NCBI GenBank assembly: GCA_963665765.1
Contig: OY762464.1
Span: 186,001 to 250,000 of the forward strand
Length of the DNA: 64,000 nucleotides
Direction of reading: 5' to 3'
Source of the DNA: Bin76 sp963665765
GTDB taxonomy: Bacteria; Actinomycetota; Acidimicrobiia; Spongiisociales; ZC4RG35
The notes beneath the pieces were generated by a model. That model made no database searches and was not told the DNA's origin. It saw nothing but the letters and a program-made list of their open reading frames with translations. The translations under genes were made by a program, and so were the position numbers. The stretch's first letter is position 1; the number at the start of each line of letters is the position of its first letter. This document shows positions 9,092 to 16,562 of this stretch, piece after piece.

Positions 9092-10165
9092 CTAACGCCC
9101 CAGCACGCTGGCGAAGGCTTCTGTCACTCGTCCCAGATCGTGCTGTCGCGAGCCACGATTGACAACCAGACGAACCGACCGGGTCACAGACCGCGGTTTT
9201 GCCAGTACTCCCCTGGTCTCAAGCTCCCTGCAGAACTCGGCGGCGGTCAGGTCCACGAGAACGTCAAAGAGAATGATGTTGGTCTGGGGAGTCTGCACCG
9301 CCAACTCGGATTCGAAGTGCCGGGTTAGCGATCGCGCCAACTTTCCCGCTTCGCAATTGTCAAGACCTGGGTCCTCCATGTTGTTTTCAAGAGCCTCCAG
9401 CGCCATCGCTGCGAATAGGCCTTCCTGGTGTATGGACGCGATGCCCAACTGACCCCGGAGGTCCTTCGCCTTCACAATGACATCTTCAGGACCCGCAAGG
9501 ACGGCGCCGTATGGTGCTCCCAGACTCTTATTGAGGCTCAGCGCCACCGTGGTGGCCGAGGCGCACAGTTCGCGGACCTCAACGTCGAGTCGAGCGGCGG
9601 CGTTGAAGATGCGGGCGCCATCGACATGAACGCGGGCGCCGTACTCAAGCGCCAGACCGGAGACTCGTTTCATGTCCGACAGGGTTGCCACCGTTCCTCC
9701 GGCGTTGTTGTGAGAATTCTCAACACAGATCAAACCCAGGGGCGGAAGCCCGAAGTGGGACGATCTCTCTGCGAACTCCACCAAGGCGAGCGGGTCGACG
9801 ACGCTTCGGGCTCTTGGCACGGGGACCAACTGGACACCTCCCGTGACCGAGGCGCTGTTCGCCTCCAGCCACCGTATGTGTGAGTCGGCGTCAACAACAA
9901 CGTTCTCGGCCGGGTTCGCCAGCGCCATCAGCGCCAGGAGATTGGCGGCACTGCAGGTGGGAAGAAACAGGGCGGCTTCCTTGGAAGTCAAGGTTGACAC
10001 TGCCCGTTCCAGTTCTCGGGTGTACTCTTCCGCTCCTCCGTGGCGTGGAGCTTCAGCGGCGGATCCCAAACGAGCCAACATCGCTTGGGTGGGTAGGTTG
10101 TAAGTATCGCTACGCAGGTCGATGAACCGGCCGGATCGTCCCCGTGACTGCCCGGCAGGCGTCAT
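9092..10165 (-). CDS. Threonine-aldolase-like / beta-eliminating lyase (PLP fold type I)
   Basis: Length is 357 residues from an ATG at 10165 that overlaps the CocE-like gene stop (ATGA); an upstream GTG-type start at 10201 would add 12 residues. Family features are FIDLRSDTYNLPTQAM near the N-terminus, the PLP-contacting Asp in VHVDGARIFNAA (about 182), and the Schiff-base Lys in SLNKSLGAPYGAV (about 213). Low-specificity threonine aldolases cleave beta-hydroxy amino acids to glycine plus an aldehyde. In this operon the enzyme may split a hydroxy-amino acid released by the neighbouring hydrolases (inference). The order and tight packing suggest co-translation. Confidence 0.88.
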   Translation of the reverse strand: MTPAGQSRGRSGRFIDLRSDTYNLPTQAMLARLGSAAEAPRHGGAEEYTRELERAVSTLTSKEAALFLPTCSAANLLALMALANPAENVVVDADSHIRWLEANSASVTGGVQLVPVPRARSVVDPLALVEFAERSSHFGLPPLGLICVENSHNNAGGTVATLSDMKRVSGLALEYGARVHVDGARIFNAAARLDVEVRELCASATTVALSLNKSLGAPYGAVLAGPEDVIVKAKDLRGQLGIASIHQEGLFAAMALEALENNMEDPGLDNCEAGKLARSLTRHFESELAVQTPQTNIILFDVLVDLTAAEFCRELETRGVLAKPRSVTRSVRLVVNRGSRQHDLGRVTEAFASVLGR

Positions 10166-11865
10166 CGGACCGGCCCTGAAACCGGCAGGTAGACGCTGCA
10201 CGGCTCCTCCGGTCCACTTGTCAGTGACTGCACTGCGGACACAAGTCGAGCGTCCGAGTAGGGATCAGTCCCAAGATTGTGATTCCGGTCATAGTCCGGG
10301 AAGTCACTGCTGGAGATTTTCACCACCAGGCGAGATCCTGCCGCCAAGCGATAGACGGTCGGGCGACACCGAATCCGGACCGTCTCGGGCTTTCCCGGTT
10401 CCAGGAACTGCTCCTGGTCGATCCCATTCCGGTACCTGGCCCGGACAAAGCCGCTGGCAATGAGAATTGACGCGCCGTCTTGGCGTTCTTCGGCAACCCA
10501 GACACAGAAATCGGTGTCAACCGCGGTGCTCGTCACTACGAGTTCCAAATCTACCGATCCGCGGAGTTCAACCGGTCGGTCGATGGGTGCAGTGGCAAAA
10601 GACAGCACATCCGGTCGCTCATCCATATAACCGATGTCGAAGGGGCCGTAATATGCGTCCTCGTCCACGGCCGAGGGAACGGGATCGCGAGGGTCGTATT
10701 CGTAGCGCCAGGTTGCGGTCTCCGTGGACGGAGATTCCGAGAGGGCGCCGCCAGACTCTGCGGATGCGACGCCGGCGGTAAGGAACAGGCGCCGGGGGGA
10801 GGCGACGACCTCAGACCAGCGGTCAGCCTCCTTCCACTGGTTGGACCCATCCCCCATTGCGAAGTATCGGATCGGTGGTCCCGGGAACAGAGGTCCAGAC
10901 TTGCCTTTCAGAACAAGATCCGACCATTGGACCAGAACGTCCGGGTAGGACCATTGAGCAGCCTCGCCGAAGTCGATCGGTCCCCGGTGTCGGCTCAGAT
11001 CGTATTTTGGGTCCATGTGCTTCCAGGGCCCGACGATCAGATAAGCAGGGCAGGATTTGTCGGGCCTACTCCTCAGCCTTCCATGGAGTTCGATCACGCT
11101 GCCGACATCTATGTCGAACCAACCGGTGAGGAGCAACACAGGCCCCTCGAACTCGTCACAACGCCTCAGCCATGACAGATAGTCCCTTGGCCTGCTTCCG
11201 AGCAGGCTTTGGTAATGCGGTGCAAGTCCACCAAGAAGGTAGTCCGGCATTTCGTTCCATGGGAGGAACCACAGCCAGCGGCTTCTTTCGACCGTCCGCC
11301 AGTTCCGGTAGGCAGACCGCTCGTCGAGAGTGCGGACGCGGCGGTCCGAGCGTCTGCGGGAGTCGGGCCCCATGCGACCGACATACCAGAGGATTCGTCT
11401 GGCCGGCCTCAGGACCGGGGAATCAAGCGCGCTCATCGGAAGACCGGACGGAAAGATGGCGTCGGGTTTGTTTTCCCCGTCGATAGCCACTTTCCACTGT
11501 GTCCAAGCCCCGTAGGAATCACCCCACATCGCAACCGAACCGTCGCACCATTCTTGAGTTCTGATCCAGGACAAGGTCTCGGCGCCGTCCTGTGCGTCAC
11601 TCTCCGGGTTCTCGTGAAATGGCACAAAATCGCCCTCGGACCGAAAGCGCCCACGAAGGTCCTGAATGGCCACGGCATAGCCCGCCTTGACTGCTTCGGC
11701 AACGATCTCGGTATAGATCATCCGTCCATCTTCCACCCGAGCCTTGTCGTAGGGCGTTCTCATTAGCAGCGCGGGGTAGGGCCCCCCGCTTCCTGATGGA
11801 AGGAAGATGTCGGTTGCCAACCGAACACCGTCCTCCATCGGAAGCGGGGTCGTGAACGATTCCAC
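10162..11865 (-). CDS. CocE/NonD-family serine hydrolase (X-Pro dipeptidyl-peptidase-like acyl esterase)
   Basis: The 567 residues start with a DGVRLATDIFLP opening and an alpha/beta-hydrolase core. The nucleophile is Ser117 in GDSYGAW, a likely catalytic Asp lies in GWFDID, and the His is in GPWKHMD. The C-terminal jelly-roll (X-Pro dipeptidyl-peptidase C-terminal domain) contains the typical WRYEYDPRDPVP and GSVDLELVVTS segments. Family members hydrolyse esters, beta-lactam side-chain amides or X-Pro peptides. No signal peptide is visible, so it acts on imported material in the cytoplasm. It follows the binding-protein gene by 19 bp and overlaps the next gene by 4 bp. Confidence 0.88.
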   Translation of the reverse strand: MESFTTPLPMEDGVRLATDIFLPSGSGGPYPALLMRTPYDKARVEDGRMIYTEIVAEAVKAGYAVAIQDLRGRFRSEGDFVPFHENPESDAQDGAETLSWIRTQEWCDGSVAMWGDSYGAWTQWKVAIDGENKPDAIFPSGLPMSALDSPVLRPARRILWYVGRMGPDSRRRSDRRVRTLDERSAYRNWRTVERSRWLWFLPWNEMPDYLLGGLAPHYQSLLGSRPRDYLSWLRRCDEFEGPVLLLTGWFDIDVGSVIELHGRLRSRPDKSCPAYLIVGPWKHMDPKYDLSRHRGPIDFGEAAQWSYPDVLVQWSDLVLKGKSGPLFPGPPIRYFAMGDGSNQWKEADRWSEVVASPRRLFLTAGVASAESGGALSESPSTETATWRYEYDPRDPVPSAVDEDAYYGPFDIGYMDERPDVLSFATAPIDRPVELRGSVDLELVVTSTAVDTDFCVWVAEERQDGASILIASGFVRARYRNGIDQEQFLEPGKPETVRIRCRPTVYRLAAGSRLVVKISSSDFPDYDRNHNLGTDPYSDARLVSAVQSLTSGPEEPCSVYLPVSGPVR

Positions 11866-11884
11866 GGGTTTGACAGGCTACCCG

Positions 11885-13504
11885 TTACTTATCGGTGAGC
11901 CATGTTTCCCGGTAGTCGAGGTCGCCACTATTGAGGTGCTTGAGGTCCTGGACACGGTCTCGCACACCATGGAACCAGCGGTCAAAGTACAGGATCGGAG
12001 TCGGAACTTCCGCGTTCCATACTTCCTGCACACGACCGTAAGCTGCTATGCGCTTGTCCAGATCCAGCTCGGCCGCAGCATCCGCAAGGAGCTGCGCGAA
12101 CGCCTCGTCACCAAATCCCCACGGGTTGACATCGGGGTGGGCGAGATTCCACAGGAAGGCCGGATCGTAGTCAGGCAACGCGGCATTGGCCACGACCGCG
12201 CCCGGCGCCGGGTGCGGTGTAAAGGCTTCGGACCACCCACCAAGTTCGGGCATCGAGACGGTCAGGGTTATCCCGATCTTTCCAAGGGACTGCTCCATAA
12301 CCTCTCCGATGATCCGAGTCCACGGCACGATATTGAGTCCGACATAGCTCAGTTCCGTGACGCCAACCTCTTCAAACAAGGCCTTGGCCCGGTCAAGGTC
12401 ATACGGATACTCGGTCAGACCGGGGGCCTCGGCCCAGTGCCCCGGAGGAAGCAGGTTGTTGGTAGCCACCGGTATTCCCGTGTTGAAGAACGCAAGAGTG
12501 TTGATGGTTTCCAGATCGAGGGCGTGAAGCAACGCTTGGCGTGCACGCACATCGTCAAACGGCGGAGCGCCGTTGTAGATGCTCATATACGTAACCACAG
12601 AGGAACTGGGGGCGAACAGCGTACGCAGTTCACCTTCGGCGGCGATCTGCTGAACGAAACGCGGCTCAAGCTGCCAATAGATATCAACGTCGCCGGCGCT
12701 CAAAGCGGTGAACAGGCTGGTTGTGTCGGGTTGCACAGTTACTTCAACCCCATCGAGGTAGGGCAAGCCTTCCTCCCAGTAGTTTTGGTTCCGAGTCATG
12801 ATCAGGCGCTCGTCGGCAACATAGTCGGTCATTACGAAAGGACCCGTTCCGATGCCTTCTTGGGCGATGGTGTCGCCTGACCCGTCGGGAATGATCATGG
12901 CTCTCGCCAGCCCTGCCAACAGGATCGCTGAGGGCGCCGACAGGTGCAAGATGACGGTCTGATCGTCAACCACCTCGACCTCTTCGATCGTAGATACCGC
13001 TTCGGCGTAGACGCCTGCGCTGGTATCGGGGTGGAGCAACCTGTCGAGGGAGTACTTGACGTCGGCAGCGGTGAAGGGTTGACCATTATGGAACTGCACA
13101 CCCTCTCTCAGGTGGAAGGTCCATGCTGTTCCTGCCTCGTCCACATCCCAGGACACAGCCAAATCCGGCACTGGTTCGAGTTCCTCCGTATAGCGTGTCA
13201 AGCCGCTGAAGAGACCTGGCCACGCGTTGCGGTTGTTGTAGATACCGAATTGATGCGGATCAAGTGTCTGTATGGGCTGGGGCGTCCCAAGTTGTAATAC
13301 GCCGCCTCTCTTTTCTGCATCAGGGTCAACAGCTTCCGCGGCAGTGGTTGCCGGCGCGGCGGTGGTAGCGGGGGCCTCCGGCTCAGCTTCTGTCCCGCAC
13401 GCAGCGGCAAGCAGAGCTACAACCAGGCCGACGGCAATCACCAGTTGCGAACCCTGTCGCCTCACACGAGGAGACTTGCGACCCGGTTTGAGATCTTTCC
13501 TCAT
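11885..13504 (-). CDS. ABC transporter substrate-binding lipoprotein (SBP_bac_5, dipeptide/opine/nickel type)
   Basis: The 539-residue extracytoplasmic binding protein has a basic N-terminus, a hydrophobic stretch and lipobox LAAAC with Cys36. A low-complexity Ala/Thr/Pro linker (APATTAAPATT) precedes the mature cluster C domain, recognised from GVLQLGTPQPIQTLDPH, WTFHLREGVQFHNGQPF and FHNG-type motifs. It captures substrate for the permeases at 2303-4095. The start ATG has an excellent ribosome site, AAAGGAG at 13511-13517. It is the first gene of the operon and directly follows the promoter and palindrome at 13537-13589. Confidence 0.94.
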   Translation of the reverse strand: MRKDLKPGRKSPRVRRQGSQLVIAVGLVVALLAAACGTEAEPEAPATTAAPATTAAEAVDPDAEKRGGVLQLGTPQPIQTLDPHQFGIYNNRNAWPGLFSGLTRYTEELEPVPDLAVSWDVDEAGTAWTFHLREGVQFHNGQPFTAADVKYSLDRLLHPDTSAGVYAEAVSTIEEVEVVDDQTVILHLSAPSAILLAGLARAMIIPDGSGDTIAQEGIGTGPFVMTDYVADERLIMTRNQNYWEEGLPYLDGVEVTVQPDTTSLFTALSAGDVDIYWQLEPRFVQQIAAEGELRTLFAPSSSVVTYMSIYNGAPPFDDVRARQALLHALDLETINTLAFFNTGIPVATNNLLPPGHWAEAPGLTEYPYDLDRAKALFEEVGVTELSYVGLNIVPWTRIIGEVMEQSLGKIGITLTVSMPELGGWSEAFTPHPAPGAVVANAALPDYDPAFLWNLAHPDVNPWGFGDEAFAQLLADAAAELDLDKRIAAYGRVQEVWNAEVPTPILYFDRWFHGVRDRVQDLKHLNSGDLDYRETWLTDK

Positions 13505-13536
13505 ACCTAACTCCTTTATCTAGTTTCCAAACTGTT

Positions 13537-13558
13537 GTGATCTGTGATCACAGATCAC
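13537..13558. promoter_or_regulatory. Perfect 22-bp palindromic operator candidate
   Basis: The half-site GTGATCTGTGA is followed at once by its exact reverse complement, giving a gap-free 22-bp palindrome centred between 13547 and 13548. It begins 2 bp downstream of the -10 box and so covers the expected transcription start of the ABC operon, the classic position for a repressor. The operon encodes an FCD-type GntR protein, whose family binds short palindromes, so this is its likely site (inference). Confidence 0.75.
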
Positions 13559-13560
13559 TG

Positions 13561-13589
13561 ACCATAACCCTTGGAGCGGCGGATGTCAA
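13561..13589 (-). promoter_or_regulatory. Sigma70-type promoter of the peptide/opine ABC operon
   Basis: Read on the minus strand, a consensus -35 TTGACA (13589-13584) is separated by exactly 17 bp from a -10 TATGGT (13566-13561). The start of the binding-protein gene is 57 bp further on. No other promoter-like pair is as good in this intergenic region. Confidence 0.7.
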
Positions 13590-13837
13590 GCGATACGCTG
13601 CACATTGAGTCGCGACAGGTAGGCCGCCCACCAAGGGGCACAGGCCCAGTGTGGCCCTACCTCGGCATTTGCTTGACGTCGTTCCTGCTCTGTGCCGAAG
13701 TGGATTGCCGCCGGAGCCGCATCACTCTCCTCCGCGAACAACAACCATGGTCAACCACAGATTGCGTGTTATCGGTCTATTGAAAGGTGTGTGACACCCT
13801 ATCCGGAGATGCCGGACCTATGGCCTTGATCCGCTAG

Positions 13838-14758
13838 TTAGTTCCGCTCGAGAAGTCGAAGCGGCGTGTCACGGAAGATCGTTTGGAACTCCTGGTCTCC
13901 GAACCCGACCCGGCGCAGAGAATCCAAAAAGCCGGTGACGCAGTACGGGTAACCAACGCCGCCGAAGGCGCGCAGGTGTGATCGAAAGCAAACGTCGTTG
14001 GAGACCACCACCTGATCGAGCGACCCGCGCTCGGCCAGCCACGTCAGACCATCGATACGAACCCCCAGTTCATATGGGAAATCAGGTCTCACCGTGTCGA
14101 AGCCCAGGGTGACACCCATGTCGAGCAACTCCGACCAGTACTCTTTCCGGTTCGCGGGAATCGTATCGGCATGCCCGACGACGATCCGCTCCGGCGGGAC
14201 ACCGATGCGGATCAGGATTTTGGCTTGCTCGATCCCCACCGTGCTCCGGGAGGCGTGGGTATATATCGAGACTCCGGTCTCCAAGTGCGCATACCCGCCC
14301 GCTCGCAACACCCGCTCCTCGGCGGGCGACATCGGACTCCTCTTGGCGCCGATCTCTCCGATAATTCCGGGCCGGACTCCACTGTCCGGAGCCCCTTGAT
14401 TGATCTCGGAGATCAGAACATCCGCCAGACCATCCGAAGTCTTCTCAAAGACCTCCGGCGGAAGGAAGGGATCGCGGTACCAACCGCAGCCGGCCACTAT
14501 GTTGAGCCCGGTGCTTAAGGCAATTTTTCGCAAATTCTCCAGATCCCTACCCAATCCGACACTGGTCATTTCCACCACCGTTCGCACCGAAGTGGCCTCG
14601 AGATACCCCAGTTCGGTGGTGACCAGCTCAACATCGTCGAGTAGCCGATTCAGATCATCTGAAATCCGATAGAAGTCACACAGGATGTGCTCATGCATCA
14701 AGACCGCGCCGAGTTCGTCGCTGGGAACTTCACCCGTCACTGTCAGAATGGAACCCAT
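13838..14758 (-). CDS. Phosphotriesterase-family metal-dependent hydrolase, copy 2
   Basis: The 306-residue paralogue of the gene at 8168-9082 has the same length, the same metal ligands (His22, His24, Glu135, His168, His196, Asp255) and long identical stretches, with a 2-residue insertion (AN) before RKEYWSELLDMG. It lies upstream of the ABC operon promoter, so it is expressed separately; its stop is 333 bp before the binding-protein gene. It diverges from the CitE-like gene with only 59 bp between the starts. Retention of all ligands in both copies argues that both are active, perhaps on different stereoisomers or chain lengths (inference). Confidence 0.88.
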   Translation of the reverse strand: MGSILTVTGEVPSDELGAVLMHEHILCDFYRISDDLNRLLDDVELVTTELGYLEATSVRTVVEMTSVGLGRDLENLRKIALSTGLNIVAGCGWYRDPFLPPEVFEKTSDGLADVLISEINQGAPDSGVRPGIIGEIGAKRSPMSPAEERVLRAGGYAHLETGVSIYTHASRSTVGIEQAKILIRIGVPPERIVVGHADTIPANRKEYWSELLDMGVTLGFDTVRPDFPYELGVRIDGLTWLAERGSLDQVVVSNDVCFRSHLRAFGGVGYPYCVTGFLDSLRRVGFGDQEFQTIFRDTPLRLLERN

Positions 14759-14817
14759 GACCGGTACTATACGCTCCCTAGCAGGCTGACCCGAAGAACC
14801 AGAGAAGGGAACCTGTC

Positions 14818-15753
14818 ATGGATGCGGTTCGCTCGATGCTCTTCACCCCCGGGCATCGTCCCGACCTGATCGCCAAAGCTTCCCGATCGGCGGCGGATGC
14901 CGTGATCGTGGATCTGGAAGATGCGGTGGCGACCAGCGCCAAAGACCAGGCCCGTTCCAATCTTGCCTCCTTGCCGGCCGGCGCCCTCCCCTATTTCGTG
15001 CGTCTCAACGGCTTTGCGACCGCAGCGCTGTGGGAAGACTTGGTGGCGGCAGCCGACGCCGGCGCCGAGGGCGTGATCCTTCCCAAGGCGGAAAGCAGAC
15101 AGGTCATGCTCAAGGTGTGCGGCGCCCTGAGCGTCCTCGAGACGGCGGCGGGGCGACCGGAAGGCTCCATCGCCCTGATCCCGATGATCGAGACGGCAGT
15201 GGGGGTGCAAAACGCCTTCGAGATCCTGGACGGATGCCCGAGAGTGGAGGCGGTGATGTTCGGCAGCGGTGAACAGGGAGACCTGGTGGCCGACCTTAGC
15301 GTGCAATGGGAACCCACCGGGACAGGTCTTCACTATTCCCGATCCCGAGTGCTCCTGGCCGCTCGTGCAGCAGGGGTCCCCCACCCCATTGACGGAGTGT
15401 TCATGAACTTCCGAGACCAGGCGGCGCTTCGTACCGAGAGCCAACTAGCTCGCCGCCTGGGGTATGTCGCCAAACTCGCCATCCATCCCGCCCAAGTGGC
15501 TGTGATCAACCAAGTCTTCACCCCCACCCCTGAAGAAGTGGCGCATCACCGCGCAATTCTGGAGATGTTCGAAAAGGCCGAGAGGGAAGGAACAGCCTCG
15601 GTTGGCGCTGATGGCAAGATGATTGATTATGCGGTGGCAAGAACCGCCAGGTCAGTGTTAGCCCGCGCCGAAACTGCCCCAGAACAGGACGTAGGGTTCC
15701 CGCCGCCGGACACAAATCGAACGGAGGGAACCGTCCCGGGTCTGGGATCCTAA
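14818..15753 (+). CDS. HpcH/HpaI aldolase/citrate lyase beta-subunit (CitE)-like protein
   Basis: The 311-residue TIM-barrel lyase of the CitE/malyl-CoA lyase group opens with SMLFTPGHRPDLIAKA and carries the Mg-binding VDLEDAV motif at about 31-37, a RLNGF segment, and ALIPMIETAVGVQNAFEI in mid-protein. The usual GxxDLxxDLG motif appears as GSGEQGDLVADLS, a modest variation. The ribosome site is AGAAGGGA before the ATG. Free-standing members cleave or form C-C bonds of acyl-CoA thioesters such as malyl-CoA or citramalyl-CoA, or act on 2-keto acids. The gene stands alone, diverging from the phosphotriesterase-like gene. Confidence 0.85.
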   Translation: MDAVRSMLFTPGHRPDLIAKASRSAADAVIVDLEDAVATSAKDQARSNLASLPAGALPYFVRLNGFATAALWEDLVAAADAGAEGVILPKAESRQVMLKVCGALSVLETAAGRPEGSIALIPMIETAVGVQNAFEILDGCPRVEAVMFGSGEQGDLVADLSVQWEPTGTGLHYSRSRVLLAARAAGVPHPIDGVFMNFRDQAALRTESQLARRLGYVAKLAIHPAQVAVINQVFTPTPEEVAHHRAILEMFEKAEREGTASVGADGKMIDYAVARTARSVLARAETAPEQDVGFPPPDTNRTEGTVPGLGS

Positions 15754-15799
15754 GGTATTCCCGCACGGCGTAAGGGGACCGAGTGGCCTACCGGTGCCC

Positions 15800-16222
15800 T
15801 CAGATGCGGGCGTCGAGGCACTGGACATCATCTCTGTGTTCCGCCCAACCCAGAATTCTACGATCGGAAGTGACCAGCCTGCTCCGAGTCACAATGGCGG
15901 TAGCGGTGATTAGTTGATCCGCAGGGTCTGAGTGGAAACCGTGGCGGATCTTCAAGGACCCCGCTAAAACGGAGATTTCCCCGGTCACGGGAATCTCGTG
16001 GACGCCCCCGTCGATGAGGCCTCGCAGCCAGACCTCCGGGGCCACTCGCAGGTCGATGTTGCCGTCCCAATGGAGTCGGGAAACCTCCAGCATTGAAATC
16101 GCCGAGAGCCTCAGGGAACCATCAAGGGCCGCCTGTTCGATTTCGAGTGAGCTTCTTTTGCCCAGTCTCGGGCTACCTTGAGACATCCATAGCAATGCAA
16201 CAGTGTCCAGGATGACTGCCAC
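15800..16222 (-). CDS. PIN-domain ribonuclease toxin (VapC family)
   Basis: The 140-residue PIN domain has its conserved acidic residues visible: Asp6 in ILDTVALLW, Glu in SMLEVSRL, Asp in SDPADQLITATA and Asp in TSDRRILGW. The form resembles the toxins usually paired with Phd/YefM-type antitoxins (DTHALLW-like start). It lies 9 bp downstream of the antitoxin gene on the same strand, the normal antitoxin-first order. It presumably cleaves RNA when the antitoxin is degraded. Confidence 0.88.
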   Translation of the reverse strand: MAVILDTVALLWMSQGSPRLGKRSSLEIEQAALDGSLRLSAISMLEVSRLHWDGNIDLRVAPEVWLRGLIDGGVHEIPVTGEISVLAGSLKIRHGFHSDPADQLITATAIVTRSRLVTSDRRILGWAEHRDDVQCLDARI

Positions 16223-16231
16223 GTGTGACTT

Positions 16232-16504
16232 CTAGTCGCCTTGGAGGCGAGCCACCATTCGTTCGGGGTGAGAGACTATCTCCCAGTCGTCCGGAGGAAT
16301 CGCCGGCTTGGTTAAATCATCTCCCAATCGGATTTCGCTGCTCCATCCAATGATGCTTGTCGACCGCTCGTCCACAACGGGAACCACTGCTGCCAGAGGT
16401 CGCCCGTGCTTTGTGACGATGAGGGTGTCCCCTGTGGACTTCACCTCATCCATGAGCCTCAGGCATTGATTTCGGAACTGAGTTATGGGAATGGTTCTGC
16501 TCAT
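16232..16504 (-). CDS. Phd/YefM-family antitoxin
   Basis: The 90-residue protein has the Phd/YefM N-terminal fold (IPITQFRNQCLRLMDEV, then TLIVTKHGRPLAAVVPV) that binds DNA as a dimer and represses its own operon. Its C-terminal tail (from about residue 50) would wrap the PIN toxin encoded immediately downstream. The pair lies between the CitE-like gene and the M24 gene and serves no obvious metabolic role there. Confidence 0.88.
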   Translation of the reverse strand: MSRTIPITQFRNQCLRLMDEVKSTGDTLIVTKHGRPLAAVVPVVDERSTSIIGWSSEIRLGDDLTKPAIPPDDWEIVSHPERMVARLQGD

Positions 16505-16535
16505 GATCGGAACACTCGGGCGTAATGCACAGAAT

Positions 16536-16541
16536 ATTATA
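16536..16541 (-). promoter_or_regulatory. -10 box of the toxin-antitoxin operon
   Basis: A perfect TATAAT on the minus strand lies 31 bp before the antitoxin start. No good -35 sits 16-18 bp upstream, so this is a partial promoter call, and repression by the antitoxin over this site is assumed only from family behaviour. Confidence 0.4.
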
Positions 16542-16562
16542 GCCAGTTTCGTACAAACAAGG

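Larger units (their letters stand above)
13505..13837. other. 333-bp intergenic region carrying the operon control site
   Basis: The half nearest the binding-protein gene (13505-13590) holds its ribosome site, the 22-bp palindrome and the promoter described separately. The rest, toward the end of the second phosphotriesterase-like gene, has no convincing gene. A short imperfect inverted repeat (GGTGT-GTG-ACACC, near 13785-13797) may end the transcript of that gene, but lacks a T-run. Confidence 0.6.

Noticed and set aside
13571..13783. 70-codon frame upstream of the ABC operon
   Set aside because: It starts inside the promoter region, has no ribosome site and no recognisable sequence; the region is better explained as control DNA.
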